From Polyangiaceae bacterium (GTDB lineage Bacteria > Myxococcota_A > Polyangia > Polyangiales > Polyangiaceae): a stretch of 42,709 nucleotides of DNA. Below the pieces are notes generated by a model. That model had not been told where the DNA came from. It was given only the letters and a program-made list of their open reading frames with translations, and did not search any database. Position numbers and translations under genes: made by a program. The stretch lies in assembly GCA_016929495.1 (NCBI GenBank), contig JAFGIS010000505.1, forward strand, positions 1-42,709, in the 5' to 3' direction. Positions within the stretch are counted from its first letter, which is position 1. Each line of letters begins with the position of its first letter. Shown here piece by piece: positions 33,056-41,800 of this stretch.

Positions 33056-33064
33056 GGCCTGGCC

Positions 33065-35188
33065 CTACCCCCCCAACCACAACCTCGTCAGTCCCACGAA
33101 GATCGCCGCCGCCAGCATCAGCCCGACGACCAGCGCCGCGATCCCGAACGTGTTGAACAGGTACTTCCACTGGCTCCAGTCGTCCCTGATCTCGAGCTCG
33201 TGCAGGCGGCCCTCGGCCACCAGCCGTTCGTATTGACGTGCCCGTTCGTGCTTCAGCTCTTCTTCGGTGATCCTGCCGGAGAACATGACGGTGTCGAGCG
33301 GGAACTTCTCGAACCGGAAATGGCTGTTGAAGAAATGGAAGGTCAGGATGAAGCCGGCTGCCAACAGCGCTTCCTGGCTGTGGATCACCTGAGCCAGATT
33401 GACGACCCATCCCGGTAGCACGCGACTGATCGCGGTGGGGAACCACATGACCAGACCCGAGATGCCGATGAAGGCGCTTCCCCAGAGCTCGGCGAAGTAG
33501 TCGAACTTCTCCCAATAGGTGAATTTTTCGAACTTGGGTCTGGGACCGCGACCGAAGAACCAGCGCGTGTGGTCGCGGACGTCGCGCAGATCGGCCAGGT
33601 TCGGAAGCGGCGAATCCGGCCCGAACACGAAGCCGAGCAGCGCCCGTATCCGGAACTTGCCGGAGCCGTCTCGGAAGCTCGCCCACCGGCGCCGCAGCGG
33701 CCCGACGAGGCTGGACACGTGAATCACCAGATACGACAGAGTCATGATGGCGCCGAAGCGATGGAGCTTGGCGGCCACGTGTGCCCCACCCAGCAGCTCG
33801 AAGACCGCCTGGGCCCACGGTGAGCTGTGGAATTTGAGGGGCATGCCGGTCGACACCAGGATCATGAAGCTCACGATGATGAGCAAATGGCAGAAGCGAT
33901 CGACTGGCCGAAAGCGCTGGTAGAGCTTGCCCGTGCTCTCGTCGCGCGCCCTGCGCTTGTGCTCGCGGAACGCGGCCGGATCCCGCACGTACACGCGCAG
34001 GGTGCGCCCGAGCCACAGAAGCGTGTGCAAACTCCACACGGCGAACGTGGCCACGATCAGACTCGTCATGATGGCGAACGCCCAGAACAGGAGCGGGTAG
34101 TGCTGCCGGTCCGTGTAGTCGCCGTGTGCCATGAAGGCCGTGAACCGCGGGGGAGCATTCGCGTGGCACTTGCGACAGGTGCTGAGCCGGTTCTGGGACG
34201 ACAACGTCGAGCGCGGGTCGGCGACCGGGCGGATCTCGTGATCCCCGTGGCAGTCGTAGCAGGCCGCCACCTTCTCGGAGCCGAGATCGTGTGCGCGACC
34301 ATGGTACGTCTGCAGGTACTGCCCGAGGCGCTCGCGGTGGCACTGACCGCACAGCCGATCGCTGGCGAGCTTGAAGCCCGCTCCCGGCTCCGTGATGCGG
34401 TGCGCGGTGTGACAGTCGGCGCACGTGGGCGCCTTCGTGTCCCCCTGAGCGAGCTTCTGCCCGTGGATGCCCTGCGCGTAGTCGGCGGCGTCGCCTTGAT
34501 GACACTGCCCACACGTACGCGCGAGGCGGTCGCGGTTGACGCTGGAGCGTGCATCCTCGGCCTTGAAGACCCGGTGGCCCCTGCCGTGGCAGTCGACGCA
34601 CGACGGTGCGGCCACGAGCCCGTGTCGGACGAGCAGTCTGCCGTGGATGCTTTCCAGATACTGCGACTGGGCCTCCGGCCTCTTGATCCCCAGCCGACGA
34701 GCAAGCTCGGGGTTCTTGTGGCACTTGCCGCAGGTCGCCGGGAGGTTGCGCCGGGACACGGGCGACCCGGGGTCCTGCGGAGAAAGGATGTCGTGAGCGC
34801 CGTGACAGCTGACGCAACGCGCGGCGCCTGCGTTGCCGCGAGTCGACGAGCTGCCGTGGATGCTCCGGTCATAGGCTTCTGCTTCCGCGTCATGGCATGG
34901 AGCGCAGCGTGCCTGACCGAGTCTGACGCCGTTTGCATCGAACGCCTTCGACTCCGACGTGCCGGGAGCGTGGCAATCGGAGCAGTCCAGTTCCTGGTGC
35001 ACGGAACCTTGCAGCACGCGCGTCACTTGCTCCGGATCGAGCTCCTCCGGCGCGGTGGTGATTCGAGTCGTGATGCTCCGTATCTCGTGCTCGCTCAGCG
35101 CACCCTGCCCGGCTTCGCTGCACCCGGACGCCAGGGCAAGCGCCGCAGCTGCACAAAGCCGCGCAAGGCGGTGGGGCGCGTGCTTCAT
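33065..35188 (-). CDS. CbcL-like fusion: 10-heme cytochrome c plus b-type membrane cytochrome
   Basis: The 707-residue protein begins with a lipoprotein-like signal (ALASGC, Cys23). Ten CxxCH motifs follow (CSDCH, CAPCH, CVSCH, CGKCH, CVDCH, CGQCH, CADCH, CGQCH, CYDCH, CRKCH) in the first half. The second half is a multi-TM cytochrome b561-like or HydB/Nqo4-like domain with heme-ligand histidines in RFCHLLIIVSF, LHRFGAIMTL, YLVIHVSSLV and IHSQEALLAAGFILTFHFF. CbcL of Geobacter has the same order (multiheme c, then b domain) and serves low-potential extracellular acceptors. Predicted role: quinol oxidation at the inner membrane, electrons to periplasmic hemes. ATG 35188 precedes the signal; a GTG at 35233 would add 15 residues. 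It is divergent from the OB-fold-porin operon. Confidence 0.88.
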   Translation of the reverse strand: MKHAPHRLARLCAAAALALASGCSEAGQGALSEHEIRSITTRITTAPEELDPEQVTRVLQGSVHQELDCSDCHAPGTSESKAFDANGVRLGQARCAPCHDAEAEAYDRSIHGSSSTRGNAGAARCVSCHGAHDILSPQDPGSPVSRRNLPATCGKCHKNPELARRLGIKRPEAQSQYLESIHGRLLVRHGLVAAPSCVDCHGRGHRVFKAEDARSSVNRDRLARTCGQCHQGDAADYAQGIHGQKLAQGDTKAPTCADCHTAHRITEPGAGFKLASDRLCGQCHRERLGQYLQTYHGRAHDLGSEKVAACYDCHGDHEIRPVADPRSTLSSQNRLSTCRKCHANAPPRFTAFMAHGDYTDRQHYPLLFWAFAIMTSLIVATFAVWSLHTLLWLGRTLRVYVRDPAAFREHKRRARDESTGKLYQRFRPVDRFCHLLIIVSFMILVSTGMPLKFHSSPWAQAVFELLGGAHVAAKLHRFGAIMTLSYLVIHVSSLVGPLRRRWASFRDGSGKFRIRALLGFVFGPDSPLPNLADLRDVRDHTRWFFGRGPRPKFEKFTYWEKFDYFAELWGSAFIGISGLVMWFPTAISRVLPGWVVNLAQVIHSQEALLAAGFILTFHFFNSHFRFEKFPLDTVMFSGRITEEELKHERARQYERLVAEGRLHELEIRDDWSQWKYLFNTFGIAALVVGLMLAAAIFVGLTRLWLGG

Positions 35189-35403
35189 CGGGCTGTCAGA
35201 CTGCAGTCCTCCAGTGTTGCTCCGTGTTGCCACCGATGCCCTCGCTCTCTGGCCCGAATAGGTACGGACGCCGCCCGTATGGACTACGTAGACACGAGCT
35301 CTGCTAGTGCGTCCGCGTGGCTGGTCTCATGAGAGCTCAGATGATAGCTTATCCATCCGGTAGCGCACGCCGCACGTGCGCCCCCGGTCGTGAAAGGACC
35401 ACG
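35189..35403. promoter_or_regulatory. Divergent promoter region between the two cytochrome operons
   Basis: These 215 bp lie between the CbcL-like start (35188, minus) and the OB-fold start (35404, plus). Candidate symmetrical sites are TACGG-N7-CCGTA at 35263-35279 and GATA-gct-TATC at 35343-35353. No clear FNR or -35/-10 consensus is evident. AAAGGA 5-6 nt before 35404 is a good ribosome site. A shared regulator is likely because both operons belong to the same conduit. Confidence 0.45.
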
Positions 35404-36288
35404 ATGACCAAGACCCGGAGCCTCCTGCTTCCCGCGATCGCTGTCGTCGGCGGTGCGCTTGCCGCCATGCTGCTCATGGCGAGCGGCTCCCGCAATCAGG
35501 CCGTGCCCGTAGCCAGTCCGGCTCCGGTTGCTGCGGCACCCGCCGCGACGACAGCCCAGGGGGAAGCGCCCACGGACGCGGCACTGAGCGGGTACGTGCT
35601 CGAACGCATCGCCGTGCAGAGGTACACGTATCTGCGCATCGGCCCGCTCGGGAGCGAAGGCACCTGGGCGGCCGTGCCTGCAGCCGAAGTGCCTGTCGGC
35701 GAGCATGTTCGCGTGCGCAATGCACAGCGCATGACCGACTTCCAGAGCACCACGCTCAAGCGCACCTTCCCCACCATCTACTTCGGTGAGCTCGATACCG
35801 GCGACGAGGGGGCCTCGGCCGTTCACGCGCCCGCCGCTGCGCCCGGGGGTGGGATGGGCGACCGGCACGGAGGTCTGCGGGACGCGCCGGCTGGCGCTGG
35901 CGTCACCTCCTTGCCCGGCCACCACATGGCCCCGCAAGCGGTGGCTGACCCGGTAGCGATCGGGGAAGTGCCCAGAGCCCCGGGTCCGCTCGGGCGGACG
36001 GTCGCGCAGATCTACGCCGAGCGCGCCGCGCTCGCCGGCAAAAAGGTCCGCGTGCGCGGCGTCGTAGTCAAGGCCGTGGCCAACGTGCTCGACCGGACCT
36101 TCGTGCACCTCCGGGACGGCACGGGCAGCGTGAGCGACAACACGCACGATCTCACCGTCACCACGTCCAGCTTGCCCGACGTCGGCGACCGATTGCTGTA
36201 CGAAGGCACACTGACCACCGACAAGGACTACGGCTCCGGCTACCGCTATCAGGCCGTCTTGGAGGATGCCTACGTCGTAGCTGACTAG
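35404..36288 (+). CDS. OB-fold domain protein of cytochrome gene clusters
   Basis: This 294-residue protein has an N-terminal hydrophobic segment (7-27) that anchors or exports it. Domain 1 (about 58-130: GYVLERIAVQRYTYLRIGPL, WAAVPAAEVPVGEHVRV, TLKRTFPTIYFGEL) and domain 2 (about 205-292: AGKKVRVRGVVVKAVANVL, FVHLRDGTGS, GDRLLYEGTLTTDKDYGSGY) both look like OB-fold beta barrels. A Gly/His/Pro-rich linker with GHHM lies between. Proteins of this kind sit beside multiheme cytochrome genes in Geobacter relatives and may assist cytochrome maturation or assembly, as the OB-fold protein CcmE does with heme, but a heme-binding His is not obvious. It is the first gene of the porin-cytochrome operon, 20 bp before the barrel gene. 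Confidence 0.75.
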   Translation: MTKTRSLLLPAIAVVGGALAAMLLMASGSRNQAVPVASPAPVAAAPAATTAQGEAPTDAALSGYVLERIAVQRYTYLRIGPLGSEGTWAAVPAAEVPVGEHVRVRNAQRMTDFQSTTLKRTFPTIYFGELDTGDEGASAVHAPAAAPGGGMGDRHGGLRDAPAGAGVTSLPGHHMAPQAVADPVAIGEVPRAPGPLGRTVAQIYAERAALAGKKVRVRGVVVKAVANVLDRTFVHLRDGTGSVSDNTHDLTVTTSSLPDVGDRLLYEGTLTTDKDYGSGYRYQAVLEDAYVVAD

Positions 36289-36308
36289 CCGCACTGTGCT
36301 CCGCCTCC

Positions 36309-37787
36309 ATGGTCCGGTTCACGCCATCCGGGACGAATCTGTCGTCTTGCAGCCCGAATCTCGCACGGTGCAGGGCGTTGCTTCTTTCGGGCGCGGCCGC
36401 GGCTGTGACGGCGACACCCGCCCCCGGCTGGGCGCAATCGGCCAGGGCCGGTTCTCTCGCAACCGAGACGGCTCTCCACCGGACGGACGAAGGCGACGAC
36501 CGCTATTCGGTGCACGCCGATTCCACGACGGTCGTTCCGGTCCTTCGGCGCGCCCTGTTGCCGGGTCCTGGTGGGGCACTGGTCAAGACTGACACCTACG
36601 CTGCCGCGCACGAATACCTGCAGCTCTCGATCCGGGATCTGGACGCGCCCTGGGCGAAGGACAGCGTCGACGCGGAGCTCTCGCTCTGGAGCGCCCTGCA
36701 GTTCGCCGGTGCCGACCGAGCTCGTCCCTTGGAGGGAGACATCAGCGTCGCGGACGCGAGCGCCCGGCTCGGGCCCGGTAGGCTCAGGCTGGGCCGACAG
36801 TTCGTCACGGAAGGTGCGGCCCGCTACGCGCATCTGGACGGCCTGTACGCCGCCGTACGCTCGGGGTTCGGGCTCGGCGGGTCCGCGTACGCCGGGCTCA
36901 CGGTGCTGCCTCGCTGGTCGGACCGCCCCGGCTACTACCAGCTCGGTTCCGCGTTCGACACCCTGGTGAGCACACCCGATGCGCTGCCCGACCCGGAGCG
37001 CAGCGGCTATTGGATGGCCGGCGGCCGAGTCTACTACTCGCAAGCCGACGTCGCGGAAATCGGTTTGTCGTACCACGAGCAGCGCGAAGGCCGCGGACTC
37101 GGTCGCCGCGACGCCGCGCTCGACGCCGAGCTCGGTGCGATGCGTGATGTCGACTTGTCGCTGCGCGGGCTCCTGGACCTCGACAGCGTCCGCCTCGCCG
37201 ACGCGTTCGCCGGGCTCGCGGTCTATCCGACGTCCCGAGTCGACGTTTCGGCCGAGTACCGGCGCGTCGTACCTACGCTGCTCGTCTCTCGTCAGTCGGT
37301 CTTCAGTGTGTTCATGACGGACCGCTTCGACGAGTGCGGGGGCGAGCTGCGCTACCGGCCCAGCCGGCGCATCACCCTGGGAGGCTCGAGCTACCTCGAG
37401 CTGTTCGGAGGCACGGACCCGGGGTTTCGCGGGTCACTGTGGGGCTCCGTCGCTGCAGACGAACGCAGAACGCTCACCCTGACCACCGAGTACACGCGCG
37501 TGCTCGCCGGGCAGAACGGCTATCACGCCCTGCGGCTTTCGGCGCGCTCGCGACCCATCGTGCCCCTGACCGTCGTCGGCGAGCAGTATCTGTATCTGTA
37601 CGACGAGGCCATCCACGGCGCGACGACGTCGTCGGTGGAGGCGCTGAGCGCCGAGTACAGCGCGACAGGGCATCTGCGCGTGATGCTCGGCGGGTCCGTG
37701 TATCACACGCCCTACGCCGCTCGCGACATCCAGGCGCTCGCTCGGCTCACCTACGAGCTCGACACCGTGGGGCGAGACCCATGGTGA
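36309..37787 (+). CDS. Outer-membrane beta-barrel (porin of a porin-cytochrome complex)
   Basis: The 492-residue protein has a signal peptide (about 22-43, ending GWAQS) and then alternating amphipathic strands with aromatic residues, e.g. ASARLGPGRLRLGRQFVTEG, YAAVRSGFGLGGSAYAGLT, GYWMAGGRVYYSQADVAEIG, RVDVSAEYRRVV, ITLGGSSYLELFGG, TLTTEYTRVLAGQNGYHALR and MLGGSVYHTPYAARD. Length and strand content fit a barrel of about 20 strands such as MtrB/OmbB-like conduit porins, though a terminal Phe is absent. Its stop overlaps the 12-heme gene by 7 bp, so the barrel and the cytochrome are coupled, as expected for a porin threaded by a cytochrome. Assignment rests on topology and context, not on a family signature. 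Confidence 0.8.
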   Translation: MVRFTPSGTNLSSCSPNLARCRALLLSGAAAAVTATPAPGWAQSARAGSLATETALHRTDEGDDRYSVHADSTTVVPVLRRALLPGPGGALVKTDTYAAAHEYLQLSIRDLDAPWAKDSVDAELSLWSALQFAGADRARPLEGDISVADASARLGPGRLRLGRQFVTEGAARYAHLDGLYAAVRSGFGLGGSAYAGLTVLPRWSDRPGYYQLGSAFDTLVSTPDALPDPERSGYWMAGGRVYYSQADVAEIGLSYHEQREGRGLGRRDAALDAELGAMRDVDLSLRGLLDLDSVRLADAFAGLAVYPTSRVDVSAEYRRVVPTLLVSRQSVFSVFMTDRFDECGGELRYRPSRRITLGGSSYLELFGGTDPGFRGSLWGSVAADERRTLTLTTEYTRVLAGQNGYHALRLSARSRPIVPLTVVGEQYLYLYDEAIHGATTSSVEALSAEYSATGHLRVMLGGSVYHTPYAARDIQALARLTYELDTVGRDPW

Positions 37788-38875
37788 CCGGGACGCGGTC
37801 GTCGGTGCCGAAAGCGCGCGCGCCGTCCCGTCGCGCTCGGCTCGGCTCGGTCTTGTTCCTGGCCGTCCTGGTCTGGTCCGGCAGCTTCGCAGCCTGCGAC
37901 CGTCCAGCGCCGCCCCGATTCCCGCACCTGCAGCACCTCGAGCTGGCGTGCGGCGACCCCGGGCAACCCGAGTGCTTGACCTGTGCCAGTTGTCACGGCA
38001 ACCCGAAACAGGTCGCGGAGGTTCCGCCACCCGAGGTGCGCGCCTGTTCCAACTGCCACGAGGACGGCCAGCATCGGCTCGCTCGCACGCTGGAGATCGC
38101 TCGCTTCACGGCCGCGACCCGGGGACCCATCCTCTTCTCGCACCGCTCCCACCTCGCGCTCGCGACCGTCCGTGGCCAGTGCAACCGCTGTCATGCCGGC
38201 GTGTTCGACCGATCCAGCAAGACACCCAGCGCACCGGCCATGGGCGTCTGCCTGACCTGCCACGAAACACAGTTCGAGCGCGCCCAGTGCACACCCTGCC
38301 ATCGGGCGCAGGATCTCCGCCAGCGGATGCCCGAGAGCTTCATGCGTCACGACGCCGGCTGGCTGCGTCGACACGGCGTCTCCGCTGGCCGTCAGCCTCG
38401 CATCTGCGGACAGTGCCATTCGGAAACCTGGTGTGCCGAATGCCACGACCACGACCGAGGCCTTCCCGTCGAGCGCCGGCAGCCGGATAGAATCGACCGT
38501 CAGTTCACCCACCGCGGCGACTTCGTGACCCGGCATGCGCTGGAGGCCAGGTCGCAGCCGGCCACCTGCCTTCGCTGCCACTCCGTGTCGTCGTGCGACG
38601 CCTGTCACATCAACCGCGGCGTGAGCGCCGCCCGCGTCGGCTGCGTGAGTCCGCACCCCGTGGGCTGGCTCGGCACCCAGACGTCCAGCCGCGATTTCCA
38701 CGGCCGCGCTGCGCGCCGTGACATTCTCTCGTGCATGACGTGCCACGACCAGGGACGCGCGACCCACTGCGTCCGGTGTCACGCGCCCGGGGGTCCTGGG
38801 GGCAGACCGCATCCGCCGCGTTGGCGTAGTCCTCGTTCCATGGGCGAGGTCCCGTGCAGGTACTGCCATGGCTAG
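37781..38875 (+). CDS. 12-heme cytochrome c lipoprotein (porin-embedded conduit candidate)
   Basis: The 364-residue protein has a signal peptide ending SFAAC (Cys39, probable lipoprotein). Twelve CxxCH motifs follow: CASCH, CSNCH, CNRCH, CLTCH, CTPCH, CGQCH, CAECH, CLRCH, CDACH, CMTCH, CVRCH and CRYCH, the last at the C-terminus. Heme density (one per about 28 residues) and His-rich segments (FSHRSHLALA, FTHRGDFVTRHA) match MtrA/OmaB-type conduit cytochromes, which thread the porin. It overlaps the porin stop by 7 bp and the giant cytochrome start by 8 bp, so all three are translationally coupled. Confidence 0.92.
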   Translation: MVTGTRSSVPKARAPSRRARLGSVLFLAVLVWSGSFAACDRPAPPRFPHLQHLELACGDPGQPECLTCASCHGNPKQVAEVPPPEVRACSNCHEDGQHRLARTLEIARFTAATRGPILFSHRSHLALATVRGQCNRCHAGVFDRSSKTPSAPAMGVCLTCHETQFERAQCTPCHRAQDLRQRMPESFMRHDAGWLRRHGVSAGRQPRICGQCHSETWCAECHDHDRGLPVERRQPDRIDRQFTHRGDFVTRHALEARSQPATCLRCHSVSSCDACHINRGVSAARVGCVSPHPVGWLGTQTSSRDFHGRAARRDILSCMTCHDQGRATHCVRCHAPGGPGGRPHPPRWRSPRSMGEVPCRYCHG

Positions 38876-41800
38876 CGCTGCCTACGGACCCTTCGGATCG
38901 CGCGGCTGGCACGCGCTGCTGCTCGCGCTAGCCGTCAGCGTCGGGTGCCTCGAGCCCAAGCAGCAGCCGCGTCCGGCCGAACGCGACTGCACCGCGTGCC
39001 ATGGCTCCCCCTCTCGCGCCGGAGACGCAACGGCCAAGGCAGCGCCGCCGTTCGACCTGGACGGCCACACGAGCCCCAGGTACTCGGGCGTGGGCGCTCA
39101 CCGAGCGCACTTGTTCGATACCAAGACGCACGCCGCCGTGGAGTGCGAACAATGTCACACCGTGCCCGATGAGGTCTACAGCAAGGGGCATGTGGACACA
39201 CGGCCGCCCGCCGAGGTCGAATTCGGAACGTTGGCGCGGCGGGGGAACCACAAGCCGCGCTATGACCGCGCCCAGGGCACGTGCGCGGACACGTATTGCC
39301 ATCGTGATAGCGACGCCCGCTGGACGAGGCCGCGGAGCGACGACGACGCGTGCGGCAGCTGCCACGGGCTTCCGCCCCAGGAACCCCACCCTCAGAACGA
39401 GAACTGCCAGCAATGCCACGACGCCGTCATCGACGCCGACCGCGAGTTCGTGCGCGCCTCGCTGCACGTCAACGGCCAGGTCGATCTGAGCTCCGACTGC
39501 GGCACGTGCCACGGCACCGGAGAAGACGGCGCACCGCCGCCCGACCTGTCGGGCAGCAGCAGAGCCTCGTCGCGCGGCGTCGGCGCACACCCGAGCCACC
39601 TGCAAGCGTCTGACACGCACGGCGCGGTCGCGTGCAGGACCTGTCACCTCGTCCCGGACGATGTCGACAGCAAGGGGCACCTCGACGGCGACGGCCGCGC
39701 CGAAGTCCGGTTCGTTTCCCTGGCCGTGGCCGACGGCAGCCAACCACGGTACGACCAGGACAGGCTCAGCTGCTCGGGCACCTACTGCCACGGAACCGCC
39801 GACCCGCGCTGGACCAAACCGCGTTCCTCCGAGGACGCGTGCGGCAGCTGCCACGGTCTACCTCCGCCCCCTCCGCACACCCAGAACGACCAGTGCTCCG
39901 AGTGTCACGGGAGCGTGATCGACGAGGATCGCAAGTTCATCCGTCCGGAGCGACATGTGGACGGAAAGGTCGACGTCGGCAAGCTCGGCTGTGACGGCTG
40001 CCATGGAAGCGGCCAGTCCGGGGCGCCGCCGCCGGATCTCGAGCGCCACACCCGCGTCTCGTTCCCGGGCGTCGGGGCGCACGCGCTGCATCTGGGCGGC
40101 TCGAGCACGCACGGCCCGGTGGCGTGCGACCAGTGCCACGCGGTTCCCGACTCGGTCGACAGCAAGGGCCACATCGACGACGAGCGTCCGGCCGACGTCA
40201 CATTCGGCGACCTGGCGCGACTCGGAAAGCTCAATCCGCTCTGGAGCGACCAGGGCCTCACCTGTTCGGGCACCTACTGCCACGGCTCTGCCGCGCCAGT
40301 CTGGACCCAGCCGCGTTCTTCGGACGACGCTTGCGGCACCTGCCACGGCTTGCCGCCGCCGGAGCCCCATCCCCAGCGCCAGGACTGCTCGGTCTGCCAC
40401 GCCGAAGTCATCGACCAGGACCGCCACTTCGTTCGGCCCGAGCTGCACGTCGACGGCCAGGTCGAGGTCAGTTCGATGCCGTGCAACGCTTGCCACGGCA
40501 CCGGCGCCGACGGCGCTCCCCCGCCCGATGTGGCCGGCAACACGGCCGTGTCAGCGCCCGGGGTCGGCGCGCACGCGGTGCACCTGAAGGCTGGGGCCGA
40601 TCACGCCCCGCTGGCGTGCGACCAATGCCACACGGTCCCTGACTCGGTCGACAGCCCACGCCATGTCGACGACACGCGCCCGGCCGACGTCGCCTTCGGT
40701 GATCTGGCGCGCCTGGGAAACCTCGACCCGCTCTGGAGCGACCAGGAGCTCACCTGTTCGGGCACCTACTGCCACGGCTCCGCTGCGCCGGTGTGGAACG
40801 AGCCCCGGTCCACGAGCGACGCGTGCGGCACTTGCCACGGTTTGCCGCCACCGCCGCCCCACCCCGAGCGCCAGGACTGTTCGGTCTGCCACGGCAAAGT
40901 CATCGGCAAGGACCGCCATTTCCTTCGGCCCGAGCTCCACGTCGACGGCCAGGTCGAGGTCGGCTCGATGCCGTGCAACGCGTGTCACGGCAACGGCGCC
41001 GACGGCGCTCCCCCACCCGACGTTGCCGGCAACACGGCGGTGTCCGCCCCCGGCGTCGGCGCACACGCGCTGCACCTGGGCGCCTCGGCCGATCACGCTC
41101 CGGTAGCGTGCGACCAATGCCACACGGTCCCTGACTCGGTCGACAGCCCGGGCCACATCGACGACACGCGCCCGGCGGACATCGCATTCGGTGACCTGGC
41201 GCGCCAGGGAAACCTCGACCCGCTCTGGGACAGCCAAGATCTCACGTGCGCGGAAACGTACTGCCACGGCGCTGCCGCGCCGGTCTGGAACGAGCCCCGA
41301 TCCACGAGCGACGCGTGCGGCACCTGCCACGGCCTGCCGCCGCCAGCGCCCCACCCCCAGCGCCAGGACTGTTCGGTCTGCCACGGCAGAGTCATCGACA
41401 CGCACGGTCACTTCGTCCGGCCCGAGCTCCACGTCAACGGCAAGGTCGAAGCCGGCGCCATGGCGTGCGACGCGTGTCACGGTACGGGCCCCCTGGGCGC
41501 GCCGCCCGCCGATCTGGCGGGCAACACGGCCGTGTCTGCGCCCGGTGTCGGCGCGCACGCGATCCACCTCGGCGCCGCAGCGGATCACGGACCCGTGGCG
41601 TGCTGGGAGTGCCACACCATCCCCGACTCGATCGACACCCCCGGCCACATCGACGACGCGCGCCCGGCCGACGTGGCCTTTGGCCAGCTCGCCACCCACG
41701 GCGGCGCCGAGCCGAGCTACGCTGTCTCGACGCGAACCTGCTCGGGCACCTACTGCCACGGCGCCGCAACCCCGGCATGGAACGAGCCACGCTCGGCGAG

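Noticed and set aside
32547..34817. 756-codon minus-strand frame overlapping the CbcL-like gene
   Set aside because: It is the neighbouring frame of a gene with ten heme motifs; Arg/His-rich and without domains.
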